Source: Rhizobiales bacterium 2SD (GTDB lineage Bacteria > Pseudomonadota > Alphaproteobacteria > Rhizobiales > Beijerinckiaceae). From it: DNA of 64,000 nt. The translations under genes and the position numbers were made by a program. Shown here piece by piece: positions 9,169 to 18,340 of the stretch (the first letter of the stretch is position 1; the number at the start of each line of letters is the position of its first letter). The stretch covers positions 186,001-250,000 of the forward strand of contig SCMY01000004.1 of the NCBI GenBank assembly GCA_005502805.1, in the 5' to 3' direction. The notes below the pieces were generated by a model. It was not told the DNA's origin, did not search any database, and saw only the letters and a list, made by a program, of their open reading frames with translations.

Positions 9169-10437
9169 ATGCGGGGGCTTCGACTTCAGCTGATTGTCGG
9201 GGTTACGGCCGTTTTCGCCGCGGCCATGTCAGTGAGTATCGCGCAGGAGCGCGCCCGGGCACGTAGCCCCGCGCCCACCGGCGCGAAGCTCGCCTTTGTC
9301 GACCTGCAGAACAATGCCCGCATCGCCAGCAAGGTGACGCTGCGGTTTTCGATCACGGGCATGGAGATTGCGCCAGCAGGCACGGCACGCCGCAATGCCG
9401 GCCACCATCACCTCCTGATCGACACCGAGTTGCCGCCGCTCGGGCAGCCGATCCCGAGCGATTTCAACCACCTGCATTTCGGCGGCGGCCAGAGCGAGGC
9501 CGAGATCCTCCTGTCGCCCGGCCGCCACACCTTGCAGCTCCTCTTCGCCGATCACGATCACGTGCCTCACGATCCGCCGGTGATGTCGGAGAAGATCACC
9601 GTCGAGGTCACCGCCGCGCCGGAAGAGAAGCCACGCACGGCCGCGGCGCCCAATGCCAGGATCTTCTTCGTCGGCCTGCAGGATGGCGCCGTGATCCCGC
9701 CGCGCTCGGTGGTTCGTTTCGGCCAGGAGAACATCGCGATCGTTCCCGCGGGCACGAAGCAGGACAATGCCGGCCACCATCACCTGCTGGTCGATACCGA
9801 GCTGCCGCCGCTCGACCGCGAGATTCCGAGCGATTTCAACCATCTGCATTTCGGCCGCGGCCAGACCGAGACCGAGCTCACCTTGCCGCCTGGCGAACAT
9901 ACGCTCCAGCTCCTCTTCGCCGATCACGAGCACGTCCCGCACGACCCGCCGGTGATGTCGCAGAAGATCAGGGTGCGCGTGCAGGAGGCTTCGGCAACGG
10001 CCTCGGCGACGCGCCCGCCACCAGCGACCGCCGCCCCTCCCCGCGCCGCCTCGGGCCGGACGCCGGCGCCCAACGACGCCGCGGTCTATTTCGTCTATCC
10101 GCGCAACGGTACGCGCATCTTCGCGACCTCGACCATCCGCTTCGGCCTGCGCAATATGGGCGTGGCGCCCGCCGGCGTGGTGCGCCCCAACACCGGCCAC
10201 CATCATCTGCTGATCGACGTGCCGACGCCGCCGCTCGATGCCGCGATCCCGGCCGACCTCAACCACATCCATCTCGGCAACGGCCAGACCGAGCGCAAGA
10301 TCACCCTGCCGCCTGGCGAGCACACGCTCCAGCTCATCCTCGGCGACGACCAGCATGTCCCGCACGACCCGCCGATCGTGTCCGAACGCATCACCGTCTA
10401 TGTCGGCTCGGCGGCGAAGCGGAGTGCACGGCGATGA
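9169..10437 (+). CDS. Secreted protein with three tandem DUF4399 domains
   Basis: 422 residues with an N-terminal signal peptide (cleavage probably after SIAQ, about residue 26). Three copies of DUF4399 follow at about 40-147, 157-270 and 300-412. Each copy carries the same His-rich signature: GHHHLLIDTELPP or close, DFNHLHFG, HTLQLLFADH and HVPHDPPV. The clustered histidines suggest metal binding but no ligand is established for the family as far as I know. Short Pro/Ala-rich linkers separate the copies. It diverges from the caspase gene across 141 bases and overlaps the next gene, a single-domain version, by four bases. A tandem triplication of this domain is worth noting. Confidence 0.9.
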   Translation: MRGLRLQLIVGVTAVFAAAMSVSIAQERARARSPAPTGAKLAFVDLQNNARIASKVTLRFSITGMEIAPAGTARRNAGHHHLLIDTELPPLGQPIPSDFNHLHFGGGQSEAEILLSPGRHTLQLLFADHDHVPHDPPVMSEKITVEVTAAPEEKPRTAAAPNARIFFVGLQDGAVIPPRSVVRFGQENIAIVPAGTKQDNAGHHHLLVDTELPPLDREIPSDFNHLHFGRGQTETELTLPPGEHTLQLLFADHEHVPHDPPVMSQKIRVRVQEASATASATRPPPATAAPPRAASGRTPAPNDAAVYFVYPRNGTRIFATSTIRFGLRNMGVAPAGVVRPNTGHHHLLIDVPTPPLDAAIPADLNHIHLGNGQTERKITLPPGEHTLQLILGDDQHVPHDPPIVSERITVYVGSAAKRSARR

Positions 10438-10880
10438 TTGCGGTCCAGCGTGACCTCGCTCTGCGCGCCGCGCTGCTTCTCGCTTTGGCCCTAACGGCCT
10501 CTTCGCCATCCGCACAAACCGCACAGCGCCAGCCGGCGCCCCGCAATGCGATGGTCTATTTCCACTATCCGCTGGACGGCCTACGCGTGCCGGAGCGCTT
10601 CACCGTGCGGATCGGGCTCAAGGAGATGGGCGTCGCCCCGGCTGGCGTCGACAAGCCCGGCACCGGCCACCACCATCTGCTGATCGACACCGATCCCGGC
10701 CCGCCGGACCAGCCGATCCCGGCCGACTATAACCATATCCATCTTGGCAACGGCCAGACCGAGGTCGTGGTCACACTGCCCAAGGGAACGCATACCTTGC
10801 AGCTCCTACTTGGCGATCACTCGCACACGCCGCACAAGCCGCCGGTTTTGTCCCAGAAGATCACAGTCTACGTCAGATGA
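9280..10880 (+). repeat. Four DUF4399 coding units in tandem
   Basis: Units run at about 9280-9610, 9640-9975, 10060-10400 and 10525-10880. They share long near-identical stretches at the DNA level, for example around GGCCACCATCACCT and the downstream CATCTCGGCAACGGCCAGAC region of units 3 and 4. Units 1 and 2 are most alike, as are units 3 and 4, which suggests at least two duplication steps. Confidence 0.7.
10434..10880 (+). CDS. Secreted single-domain DUF4399 protein
   Basis: 148 residues: a signal peptide (ALRAALLLALALTASSPSAQ) followed by one DUF4399 domain with GHHHLLIDTD, DYNHIHLGNGQTE, HTLQLLLGDHSH and HKPPVLSQ. Its start overlaps the stop of the three-domain gene (ATGA), so the two are probably translated together. 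It is closest in sequence to the third repeat of its neighbour, which points to local duplication. Function unknown. The secreted, His-rich, probably beta-sandwich domain suggests a metal or ligand-binding envelope protein, which is inference only. Confidence 0.88.
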   Translation: MIAVQRDLALRAALLLALALTASSPSAQTAQRQPAPRNAMVYFHYPLDGLRVPERFTVRIGLKEMGVAPAGVDKPGTGHHHLLIDTDPGPPDQPIPADYNHIHLGNGQTEVVVTLPKGTHTLQLLLGDHSHTPHKPPVLSQKITVYVR

Positions 10881-10935
10881 GGGATCGGTGCGTGCCGCCG
10901 CATCGTGAGAAGGGCCGCAGCGAAGGATGAGCACC

Positions 10936-12687
10936 ATGTCCTGGTATCGTTGCCTCGCCATCGCCGTGTTGGCCGCCCTGGCACCGCTCGCTCCCGCCCT
11001 CGCCCAGGGCGGAGACCGCCCAGCGCCGCGCATCGCCCTGATCGTCGGCAATGCCGCCTATCGGACGGCGCCGTTGGCCAACGCTGCAGCCGACGCCCGC
11101 GCCGTCGCGGATGCCCTGCGCCAGGGCGAGTTCGATCTGATCAGCGTCGAGAACGCCGACCGGCCCGCGCTCGAGCAGGCGATCGCGACGTTTCGCGGCA
11201 AGCTCGCGCGCGGCGCCCAGATCGTCGTCTTCTATGCCGGGCACGCCGTGCAGTCGCGCGGTCGCAACTACCTCGTCCCGGTCGACGCCGCCCCGCGCGG
11301 CCCGGTCGAGGTCGCGCGCGAGACCATCGATCTCGACCAACTCATCGACGCGCTGATCGTCAGCCGGCCGGCCGGCGCAGTGGTGGTGCTCGACGCGACG
11401 CGCGATAATCCCTGGCAGGCCGGGCTCGGTGGCGGCAAAGGCCTCGCTCCGATCGAGCAAATCGAGAACGTCGCATTCATGGCGCCGGTCGCTCCGGGGC
11501 GGACGGTGGCGGAAACGCCCGGCCGCGCCAATCCAGCGGTCGAGGAATGGTTGAAGGCGATCCGCACGCCCGGCCTCGACATGACGACAGCGCTGACTCG
11601 CACCCGCGAAACCGTCAGCCGCGCCACGCGCCGTTCCCAGCAGGTCTGGATCTCGTCGCTGCCCCCGGCCGGTCTCGTCGTCACGCCGACCGGCCGCGCG
11701 GTCGCGACCGCGCTCAACACCAGCCGCGCCGTCATCAGCGCACCGCCACCGCCGGGGCCCCAATCGGACCAGCTCGGCCCCTATGAGCTTTCCTTCTGGG
11801 AGACGATCAAGGACAGCCAGAATCCGGACGAATACCGCGCCTATCTCGAAGCCTATCCGAAAGGCCGCTTCGCCGGGCTCGCCCGTACCCGTGAGCAATC
11901 CTTGCGCAGCGCCATGCAGCCGGCTGCGACACAAGCGCCTGCTCCCGCTCCCGCCTCTGCAGCCGGTTCGCCAGCCAGGACGGTCCGCGATTGCGCGGAC
12001 TGCCCTGAACTCACCCTGATCCCGGCGGGCAGCTTCGAGATGGGTTCGAACGAGATGTTCGAATTCGAGAAGCCGGTGCGCACCGTCAGCATCGCCAGGC
12101 CGTTCTATCTCGGCACCGACGAGGTCACCTTCGCGCAATGGGACACCTGCGTCGCCGAGGGGGGCTGCAGCCACCGCCCGAGCGACCGCAACCTCGGCCG
12201 TGGCAAACGCCCTGTCACCGACATCCACTGGAATGACGCCAATGCCTATATCGTCTGGTTGTCCTACAAGACCGGGCGCACATATCGGCTGCCGACCGAG
12301 GCGGAATGGGAATACGCCGCCCGCGGCGGTACGACGACGACCTATCCCTGGGGCAACTCGATCGACAAGGAGATGGCCAATTGCCTCGGCTGCTACGCAC
12401 AGCCACGCCGACAGGCCAGCGAGGTCGGGCAGTTCCCGCCCAACCGCTTCGGCCTGCGCGACATGGCCGGAAACGCCGCCGAATGGGTCGCTGACTGCTG
12501 GAGCGAGAACTACCGCGCCGCGCCGCGGGACGGCAGTGCCTATGCGCCTGCCGGCTGCCGCGAGCGCGTGCTTCGCGGCGGCTCATTCAACAATGATCCG
12601 CGCTACCTACGTTCCGCCGCGCGTTTCAAATACGAAAGCGACGTACGCTTCTATACCAATGGTTTCCGCGTCGTCCGCGAGCCCTGA
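10936..12687 (+). CDS. Caspase-like protein lacking the catalytic cysteine, fused to a SUMF1 (FGE-sulfatase) domain
   Basis: About 583 residues with a signal peptide ending PALAQ. The N-terminal half (about 31-255) is a caspase fold: RIALIVGNAAY, catalytic-type His103 in FYAGHA, but the cysteine position in VVLDATRDNPW is Thr155, so it is probably inactive as a peptidase. A linker leads to a SUMF1/FGE-sulfatase domain (about 352-583) with IPAGSFEMGS, RLPTEAEWEYAARGG, GLRDMAGNAAEWV and VLRGGSF. It lacks the C-terminal Cys pair of true formylglycine-generating enzymes. This ATG has AAGGA eight bases upstream; an ATG three codons earlier is the alternative. It follows the DUF4399 genes by 55 bases, probably in the same operon. 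Confidence 0.88.
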   Translation: MSWYRCLAIAVLAALAPLAPALAQGGDRPAPRIALIVGNAAYRTAPLANAAADARAVADALRQGEFDLISVENADRPALEQAIATFRGKLARGAQIVVFYAGHAVQSRGRNYLVPVDAAPRGPVEVARETIDLDQLIDALIVSRPAGAVVVLDATRDNPWQAGLGGGKGLAPIEQIENVAFMAPVAPGRTVAETPGRANPAVEEWLKAIRTPGLDMTTALTRTRETVSRATRRSQQVWISSLPPAGLVVTPTGRAVATALNTSRAVISAPPPPGPQSDQLGPYELSFWETIKDSQNPDEYRAYLEAYPKGRFAGLARTREQSLRSAMQPAATQAPAPAPASAAGSPARTVRDCADCPELTLIPAGSFEMGSNEMFEFEKPVRTVSIARPFYLGTDEVTFAQWDTCVAEGGCSHRPSDRNLGRGKRPVTDIHWNDANAYIVWLSYKTGRTYRLPTEAEWEYAARGGTTTTYPWGNSIDKEMANCLGCYAQPRRQASEVGQFPPNRFGLRDMAGNAAEWVADCWSENYRAAPRDGSAYAPAGCRERVLRGGSFNNDPRYLRSAARFKYESDVRFYTNGFRVVREP

Positions 12688-12718
12688 CGGCGCATGAGGC
12701 CGGCCCGCATTCGAGCGC

Positions 12719-13105
12719 TCACCACATGTCGAGCGCGACCCTCGCCTCGTCCGACATGCGCGACTGGTCCCAGGGCGGGTCGAAGGTCATGTTGACCGTG
12801 ACACCGGCGATGCCCGGCACGGCGCCGACGGCATTCTCGACCCAGCCCGGCATCTCGCCGGCGACCGGGCAGCCCGGGGCCGTCAGCGTCATGTCGATCG
12901 TCACCTGGCGGTCGTCGGAGATGTCGACGCGATAGATCAGGCCGAGCTCATAGATGTCGGACGGGATCTCGGGGTCGTAGACCGTCTTCAGCGCCGCGAC
13001 GATGTCGTCGGTCAGCCGGTCGATCTCCTCTGGCGGCAGGCTGGCGCCCGCATCCAGGCTGGGCTGGTTCGGCTTCAGTTCGCCGACGACGTTGTCGTTC
13101 ATCAT
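12719..13105 (-). CDS. sufT: SUF system Fe-S assembly protein SufT (DUF59/MIP18 family)
   Basis: 128 residues (MMNDNVVGEL). The MIP18/DUF59 core is clear: ALKTVYDPEIPSDIYELGLI, the VTIDMTLTAPGCPVAGEMP motif with the conserved Cys, and a final TFDPPWDQSRMSDEARVAL. SufT proteins help mature or repair Fe-S proteins. It is the last gene of the suf operon, 38 bases after sufS. A second ATG lies directly after the first, so the start is uncertain by one codon. The tail converges with the caspase/SUMF1 gene, leaving 31 bases between the stops. In many alphaproteobacteria a sufA gene follows here; none is seen. Confidence 0.92.
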   Translation of the reverse strand: MMNDNVVGELKPNQPSLDAGASLPPEEIDRLTDDIVAALKTVYDPEIPSDIYELGLIYRVDISDDRQVTIDMTLTAPGCPVAGEMPGWVENAVGAVPGIAGVTVNMTFDPPWDQSRMSDEARVALDMW

Positions 13106-13143
13106 CACGGTTCCGTTCGGCCGAGAATGGCCATTGGGCAGGC

Positions 13144-14382
13144 TCAGGAGAACAGCTCCTCGGCCTTGCGCAGCGCTTCCACCAATATATCGACTTCCTC
13201 CAGCGTATTGTAGAGGCCGAAGGACGCACGGCAGGTCGAGGTCACACCATAGCGTGCCAGCAGCGGCATGGCGCAATGCGTGCCGGCCCGAACCGCGACG
13301 CCGGCCCGGTCGATGACCGTCGCGACGTCATGGGCATGGGCGCCGGCGAGCTCGAAGGCGATGATGGCGCCCTTCTCCTTTGCCTTGCCGAAGATACGGA
13401 TCGAGTTCATCTGCCCGAGCCGCTCCATCGCATAGGCGTTGAGCCTGGCTTCGTGCGCGGCGATGTTTTCGCGCCCGAGCGTCATCATGTAGTCGAGCGC
13501 GGCGCCGAGCCCCACCGCCTCGACGATCGCCGGCGTGCCCGCCTCGAAGCGGTGCGGCGGGTCGTTGTAGACGATCGCATCCTCGCTGACGGTCGCGATC
13601 ATCTCGCCGCCGCCCTCATAGGGCGGCAGCTTCTCGAGCCATTCGCGCTTGCCCCAGAGGATGCCCGAGCCGGTCGGCCCGTAGGTCTTGTGGCCGGTGA
13701 AGGCGTAGAAATCGCAGCCCAGCGCCTGCACGTCGACCGGCAGGTGCACCGCGCCCTGCGAGCCGTCGACGACCAGTGGGATGCGATAGGCCTGGCAGAT
13801 CTTCGCGACCTCGGCGATCGGGACGATGGTGCCGATGGCGTTCGACATATGGGTCAGCGACACCACCTTGGTGCGCGGCGTGATCAGTTTCTCGAAGTCC
13901 TCGATGAGGAAATTGCCATCCTCGTCGACCGGCGCCCATTTGATCACGGCGCCGTGCCGCTCGCGCCAATAGTGCCAGGGCACGATGTTGGAATGGTGCT
14001 CCAGGATCGAGAGGATGATCTCGTCACCTTCCTGGATCTTCAGGTACTGCCCGAGCGAGGACGCGACCGTGTTGAGCGCCCCGGTCGAGGAGCGGGTGAA
14101 CAGCACCTCCTCGATATGGGCGGCGTTGAGGAAGCGCCGGGCGCTTTCGCGAGCCGCCTCATAGGCTTCCGTCGAAGCGTTGGCGAGGTAGTGCAGGCCG
14201 CGATGGACATTGGCATAGTCCTCGCGCATCAGCCGCGTCATCGCCTCGATCACCGCTTCGGGCTTCTGCGCCGAGGCGGCATTGTCGAGATAGACCAGCG
14301 GCTTGCCGTAGACCTCGCGCGAGAGGATCGCGAAGTCCTTGCGGATCGTCTCGACGTCGTAGGGCTTCGCGATCGCGTTCAT
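13144..14382 (-). CDS. sufS: Cysteine desulfurase SufS (group II)
   Basis: 412 residues. The PLP enzyme takes sulfur from cysteine for Fe-S cluster building. Visible motifs are VYLDNAASAQKP at the N-terminus, the PLP-binding lysine in FTGHKTYGPTGSG, and the active-site cysteine in the short AGTHCAMPLL loop that marks SufS-type rather than IscS-type enzymes. The start MNAIAKPYD was chosen because AAGG lies seven bases upstream. It begins one base after the tautomerase stop and precedes sufT, all in one minus-strand operon. No sufE or sufU gene, the usual sulfur acceptor partner, is in the window. Confidence 0.95.
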   Translation of the reverse strand: MNAIAKPYDVETIRKDFAILSREVYGKPLVYLDNAASAQKPEAVIEAMTRLMREDYANVHRGLHYLANASTEAYEAARESARRFLNAAHIEEVLFTRSSTGALNTVASSLGQYLKIQEGDEIILSILEHHSNIVPWHYWRERHGAVIKWAPVDEDGNFLIEDFEKLITPRTKVVSLTHMSNAIGTIVPIAEVAKICQAYRIPLVVDGSQGAVHLPVDVQALGCDFYAFTGHKTYGPTGSGILWGKREWLEKLPPYEGGGEMIATVSEDAIVYNDPPHRFEAGTPAIVEAVGLGAALDYMMTLGRENIAAHEARLNAYAMERLGQMNSIRIFGKAKEKGAIIAFELAGAHAHDVATVIDRAGVAVRAGTHCAMPLLARYGVTSTCRASFGLYNTLEEVDILVEALRKAEELFS

Positions 14383-14383
14383 C

Positions 14384-14593
14384 TCAGGCCTTTCCCGCAG
14401 GCTCGGCGGGCCGGTCGGCGACGAGCGTGCCGGCATGCCCCCAATCCTCGCGCTCGATCTCCTGGATCACGATATGGGTGTTCTGCGGGTTCTTGCCGAG
14501 CACGCGGACGAGCGTCTGCGTGAACTCCTTGACGATCTCGGCCTTCTGCTGACGCGTCGCGCCCTTGGTGATCTGCAGATTGACGTATGGCAT
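14384..14593 (-). CDS. 4-oxalocrotonate tautomerase-family small protein
   Basis: 69 residues, MPYVNLQITKGATRQQKAE. Removal of Met would expose Pro at position 1, the catalytic base of the tautomerase superfamily, and size and pattern fit the 4-OT subgroup. The start overlaps the sufD stop by one base (TGATG) and its stop ends one base before the sufS start, so it is firmly embedded in the suf operon. Its role there is unknown. It may simply be carried along, or act on a keto/enol product of cysteine metabolism; neither can be decided from sequence. Confidence 0.9.
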   Translation of the reverse strand: MPYVNLQITKGATRQQKAEIVKEFTQTLVRVLGKNPQNTHIVIQEIEREDWGHAGTLVADRPAEPAGKA

Positions 14594-15942
14594 CAGGCGA
14601 CTCCGGGCTTGGGCGCACCTTCACGCTGGCCGAGCCAGCAATCGATCTCGCGTCCGACGATCTCATGCACGCCCTCGTCGCTGACGAAATCGGCGACCTC
14701 GCCGACAAAGGCTGCGAGCACCAGCGCTTCGGCCTGAGGCCGCGGCAGGCCGCGCGCCATCAAATAGAAGAGCTGCTCGGCGTCGATCTGCGCCACCGTC
14801 GCGCCATGGCCACAGACCACGTCGTCGGCGAAGATCTCGAGCTCCGGCTTGTTGAACATGGTCGCGCCGTCGTTCAGCAGCAGCGCGTGGCTCTTCATGC
14901 TGCCGTCCGTCTTCTGCGAATGCGGGCGGACGACGACCTTGCCCTGGAAGACGCCGGTGCCTTCACCTTCGATGATGGTCTTGAACAGCTCGCGGCTCTC
15001 GCCATGAGCCGCCGCATGGTCCATCACCAGCGTGACGTCGGAGTGCTCCTGCTTGCGCAAAAGGTTGATGCCACGCAGCGCCGCCCGGCTGTGCTCGCCG
15101 CCATAGCGCAGGAAGCTCTGCTGGCGCAGGACGCCGCAATTCACCGCGACCGCGACCGAGTCGAAAGCGGCATGGCCGCCGAGTTCGACCAGCAGCGACT
15201 GCACCTGCACGGTCTCGGCGCGCTGGCGCGAGACCATGCGCACATGCTCGACCTGCGCGCCCTCGCCGATGACGAAGGAAGTGGCGTGGTTGATCTGCAC
15301 CGGCGCCGCGCCGACGCTTTCCTGCAGCTCGACCACGGTGACCTTGGCGCCGGCACCGATCTTGACCAGCGAGCGCGAGACGATCGAGGCCTCGCTCGCC
15401 CCTGTACCGAGCGCCAGCAGCACGATCGGCTGGTCGAGCTCGATGCCATCGGCGATCTCGATCACGACGCCGTCCTGGGCGAAGGCGGCGTTGAGCATCA
15501 GAGCGCTATCGTCGCGCGCCACCTCCGGCGCGGTGAACGCCGCAGCGACCTCATCCGGGCTCTCCGTCAGCGCCTCGGCGAGGCTCCGTGCCCTGATGCC
15601 CTCGGGCAGGCCCGTCAGATCGGAATCATCGGCGCTGAACACGCCGTCGATGGTGACGAAGCGGCGGCCGGCGATGGTCTGCAGCGCCAGCCGGTCGGCG
15701 ATCGCCTGTGGCCGGGTCGGGCGGCGCACCAGCGGCATCGCCTCGCGCACCAGATTGCGCAGGTCGGTATAGCGCCAGGATTCGAGCCGGCGATGCGGCA
15801 GGCCCTTGGCCTCGAAGCCGGCGAAGGCGTCCTCGCGGACCTTGCGCATCGCGCCAGCGCCGGGCAATTCAGCCTTGATATTGGCGAACTGCTCGACGAG
15901 CTGCTGCTCGGCCGCGGTCTTGAGCGGGGTGATGATCGCCAT
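14593..15942 (-). CDS. sufD: Fe-S cluster assembly protein SufD
   Basis: 449 residues. SufD pairs with SufB on the SufC ATPase to form the SufBCD scaffold in the cytoplasm. The beta-helix core with EHSDVTLVMDHAAAH and the C-terminal HGATVAQIDAEQLFYLMARG motif are typical for SufB/SufD paralogues. The start codon overlaps the sufC stop (TAATG), and the stop overlaps the tautomerase start, so translation is coupled along the operon. Length and gene order (sufB, sufC, sufD) match the family. Confidence 0.95.
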   Translation of the reverse strand: MAIITPLKTAAEQQLVEQFANIKAELPGAGAMRKVREDAFAGFEAKGLPHRRLESWRYTDLRNLVREAMPLVRRPTRPQAIADRLALQTIAGRRFVTIDGVFSADDSDLTGLPEGIRARSLAEALTESPDEVAAAFTAPEVARDDSALMLNAAFAQDGVVIEIADGIELDQPIVLLALGTGASEASIVSRSLVKIGAGAKVTVVELQESVGAAPVQINHATSFVIGEGAQVEHVRMVSRQRAETVQVQSLLVELGGHAAFDSVAVAVNCGVLRQQSFLRYGGEHSRAALRGINLLRKQEHSDVTLVMDHAAAHGESRELFKTIIEGEGTGVFQGKVVVRPHSQKTDGSMKSHALLLNDGATMFNKPELEIFADDVVCGHGATVAQIDAEQLFYLMARGLPRPQAEALVLAAFVGEVADFVSDEGVHEIVGREIDCWLGQREGAPKPGVA

Positions 15943-16694
15943 TACGCGGCCTCGCCATAGGAAGCATAGCCGCTCTTCTCGAGCTCGAGCGCCAGCTCCT
16001 TGCCGCCGGTCCGCACGATCCTGCCCTTCGACATCACGTGCACGGTGTCAGGCACGATATGGTCGAGCAGGCGCTGATAGTGGGTGATGACCAGGAAGCC
16101 ACGGTTCTGGGCGCGCAGCGCATTGACGCCCTCGGCGACGATGCGCAGCGCGTCGATGTCGAGACCGGAATCGGTCTCGTCGAGGATGCACATCGACGGC
16201 GACAGCAACGCCATCTGCAGGATCTCCATGCGCTTCTTTTCGCCGCCGGAGAAGCCGACATTGAGCGGCCGGCGCAGCATCTCGCGGTCGATGCCGAGCT
16301 TGTCGGCGGCGCCGTTGACCTGCTTGATGAAGTCGGGCGTCAGCAGTTCGGCCTCGCCGCGCGCCTTGCGCTGCGCGTTCATCGCCGCCTTGAGGAAGGT
16401 CATGGTGGCGACGCCGGGGATCTCCAGCGGATACTGGAAGGCGAGGAAGATGCCGGCGGCGGCGCGGGCATCGGCCTCCATCTCCAGCAGGTTCTCGCCG
16501 TTGAGCAGGATCTCGCCGTCGAGGACCTCATAGTCCTCCTTGCCGGCGATGACATAGGACAGCGTCGACTTGCCGGAGCCGTTCGGCCCCATGATCGCGG
16601 CGACCTCGCCGGCGTTCACAGTGAGGTTGAGGCCGTTGAGGATCTGCTTGTCCTCGTCGGCGATCTTGACGACCAGATTGCGAATTTCGAGCAT
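15942..16694 (-). CDS. sufC: Fe-S cluster assembly ATPase SufC
   Basis: 250 residues, an ABC-type ATPase without membrane partner. Walker A is GPNGSGKST, the signature is SGGEKKR, and Walker B is [10 protein letters not shown], whose TDSGLD ending is characteristic of SufC. ATP hydrolysis drives the conformational change of SufBCD. GGAA lies eight bases before the ATG. The gene is separated from sufB by 112 bases that contain a dispersed palindromic repeat, an unusual spacer inside a suf operon, while it overlaps sufD by one base downstream. Confidence 0.96.
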   Translation of the reverse strand: MLEIRNLVVKIADEDKQILNGLNLTVNAGEVAAIMGPNGSGKSTLSYVIAGKEDYEVLDGEILLNGENLLEMEADARAAAGIFLAFQYPLEIPGVATMTFLKAAMNAQRKARGEAELLTPDFIKQVNGAADKLGIDREMLRRPLNVGFSGGEKKRMEILQMALLSPSMCILDETDSGLDIDALRIVAEGVNALRAQNRGFLVITHYQRLLDHIVPDTVHVMSKGRIVRTGGKELALELEKSGYASYGEAA

Positions 16695-16769
16695 CGTTCA
16701 GTTCCGATTTCCTGCCGTGCCTTGCCCGGTCGTTTGCCGAGCGTTCACGACGTGAGCATTTCAAAGAAA

Positions 16770-16805
16770 AGGCGTGGTTGGCCGGGACAAGCCCGGCCAT
16801 GACGG
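16770..16805. repeat. Dispersed palindromic intergenic repeat, copy 2
   Basis: A TGGCCGGGACAAGCCCGGCC core followed by ATGACGG, nearly the same as at 2560-2601 and here closer to a perfect inverted repeat. It fills the sufB-sufC spacer, where it could fold in the mRNA and affect the relative amounts of SufB and SufC. Confidence 0.6.
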
Positions 16806-16806
16806 C

Positions 16807-18279
<1,473 letters not shown>

Positions 18280-18340
18280 GTCTACTCTCCAGTCGCGGGT
18301 TCAAGGGCCCGCCGGTTCGGTCTTGGTCTTGCGGAGGGCC

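Noticed and set aside
11980..12687. SUMF1 domain as a formylglycine-generating enzyme for the hydrolase at 55627
   Set aside because: It lacks the C-terminal active-site Cys pair, is exported and fused to a caspase fold, so it is unlikely to modify a cytoplasmic sulfatase-type enzyme.
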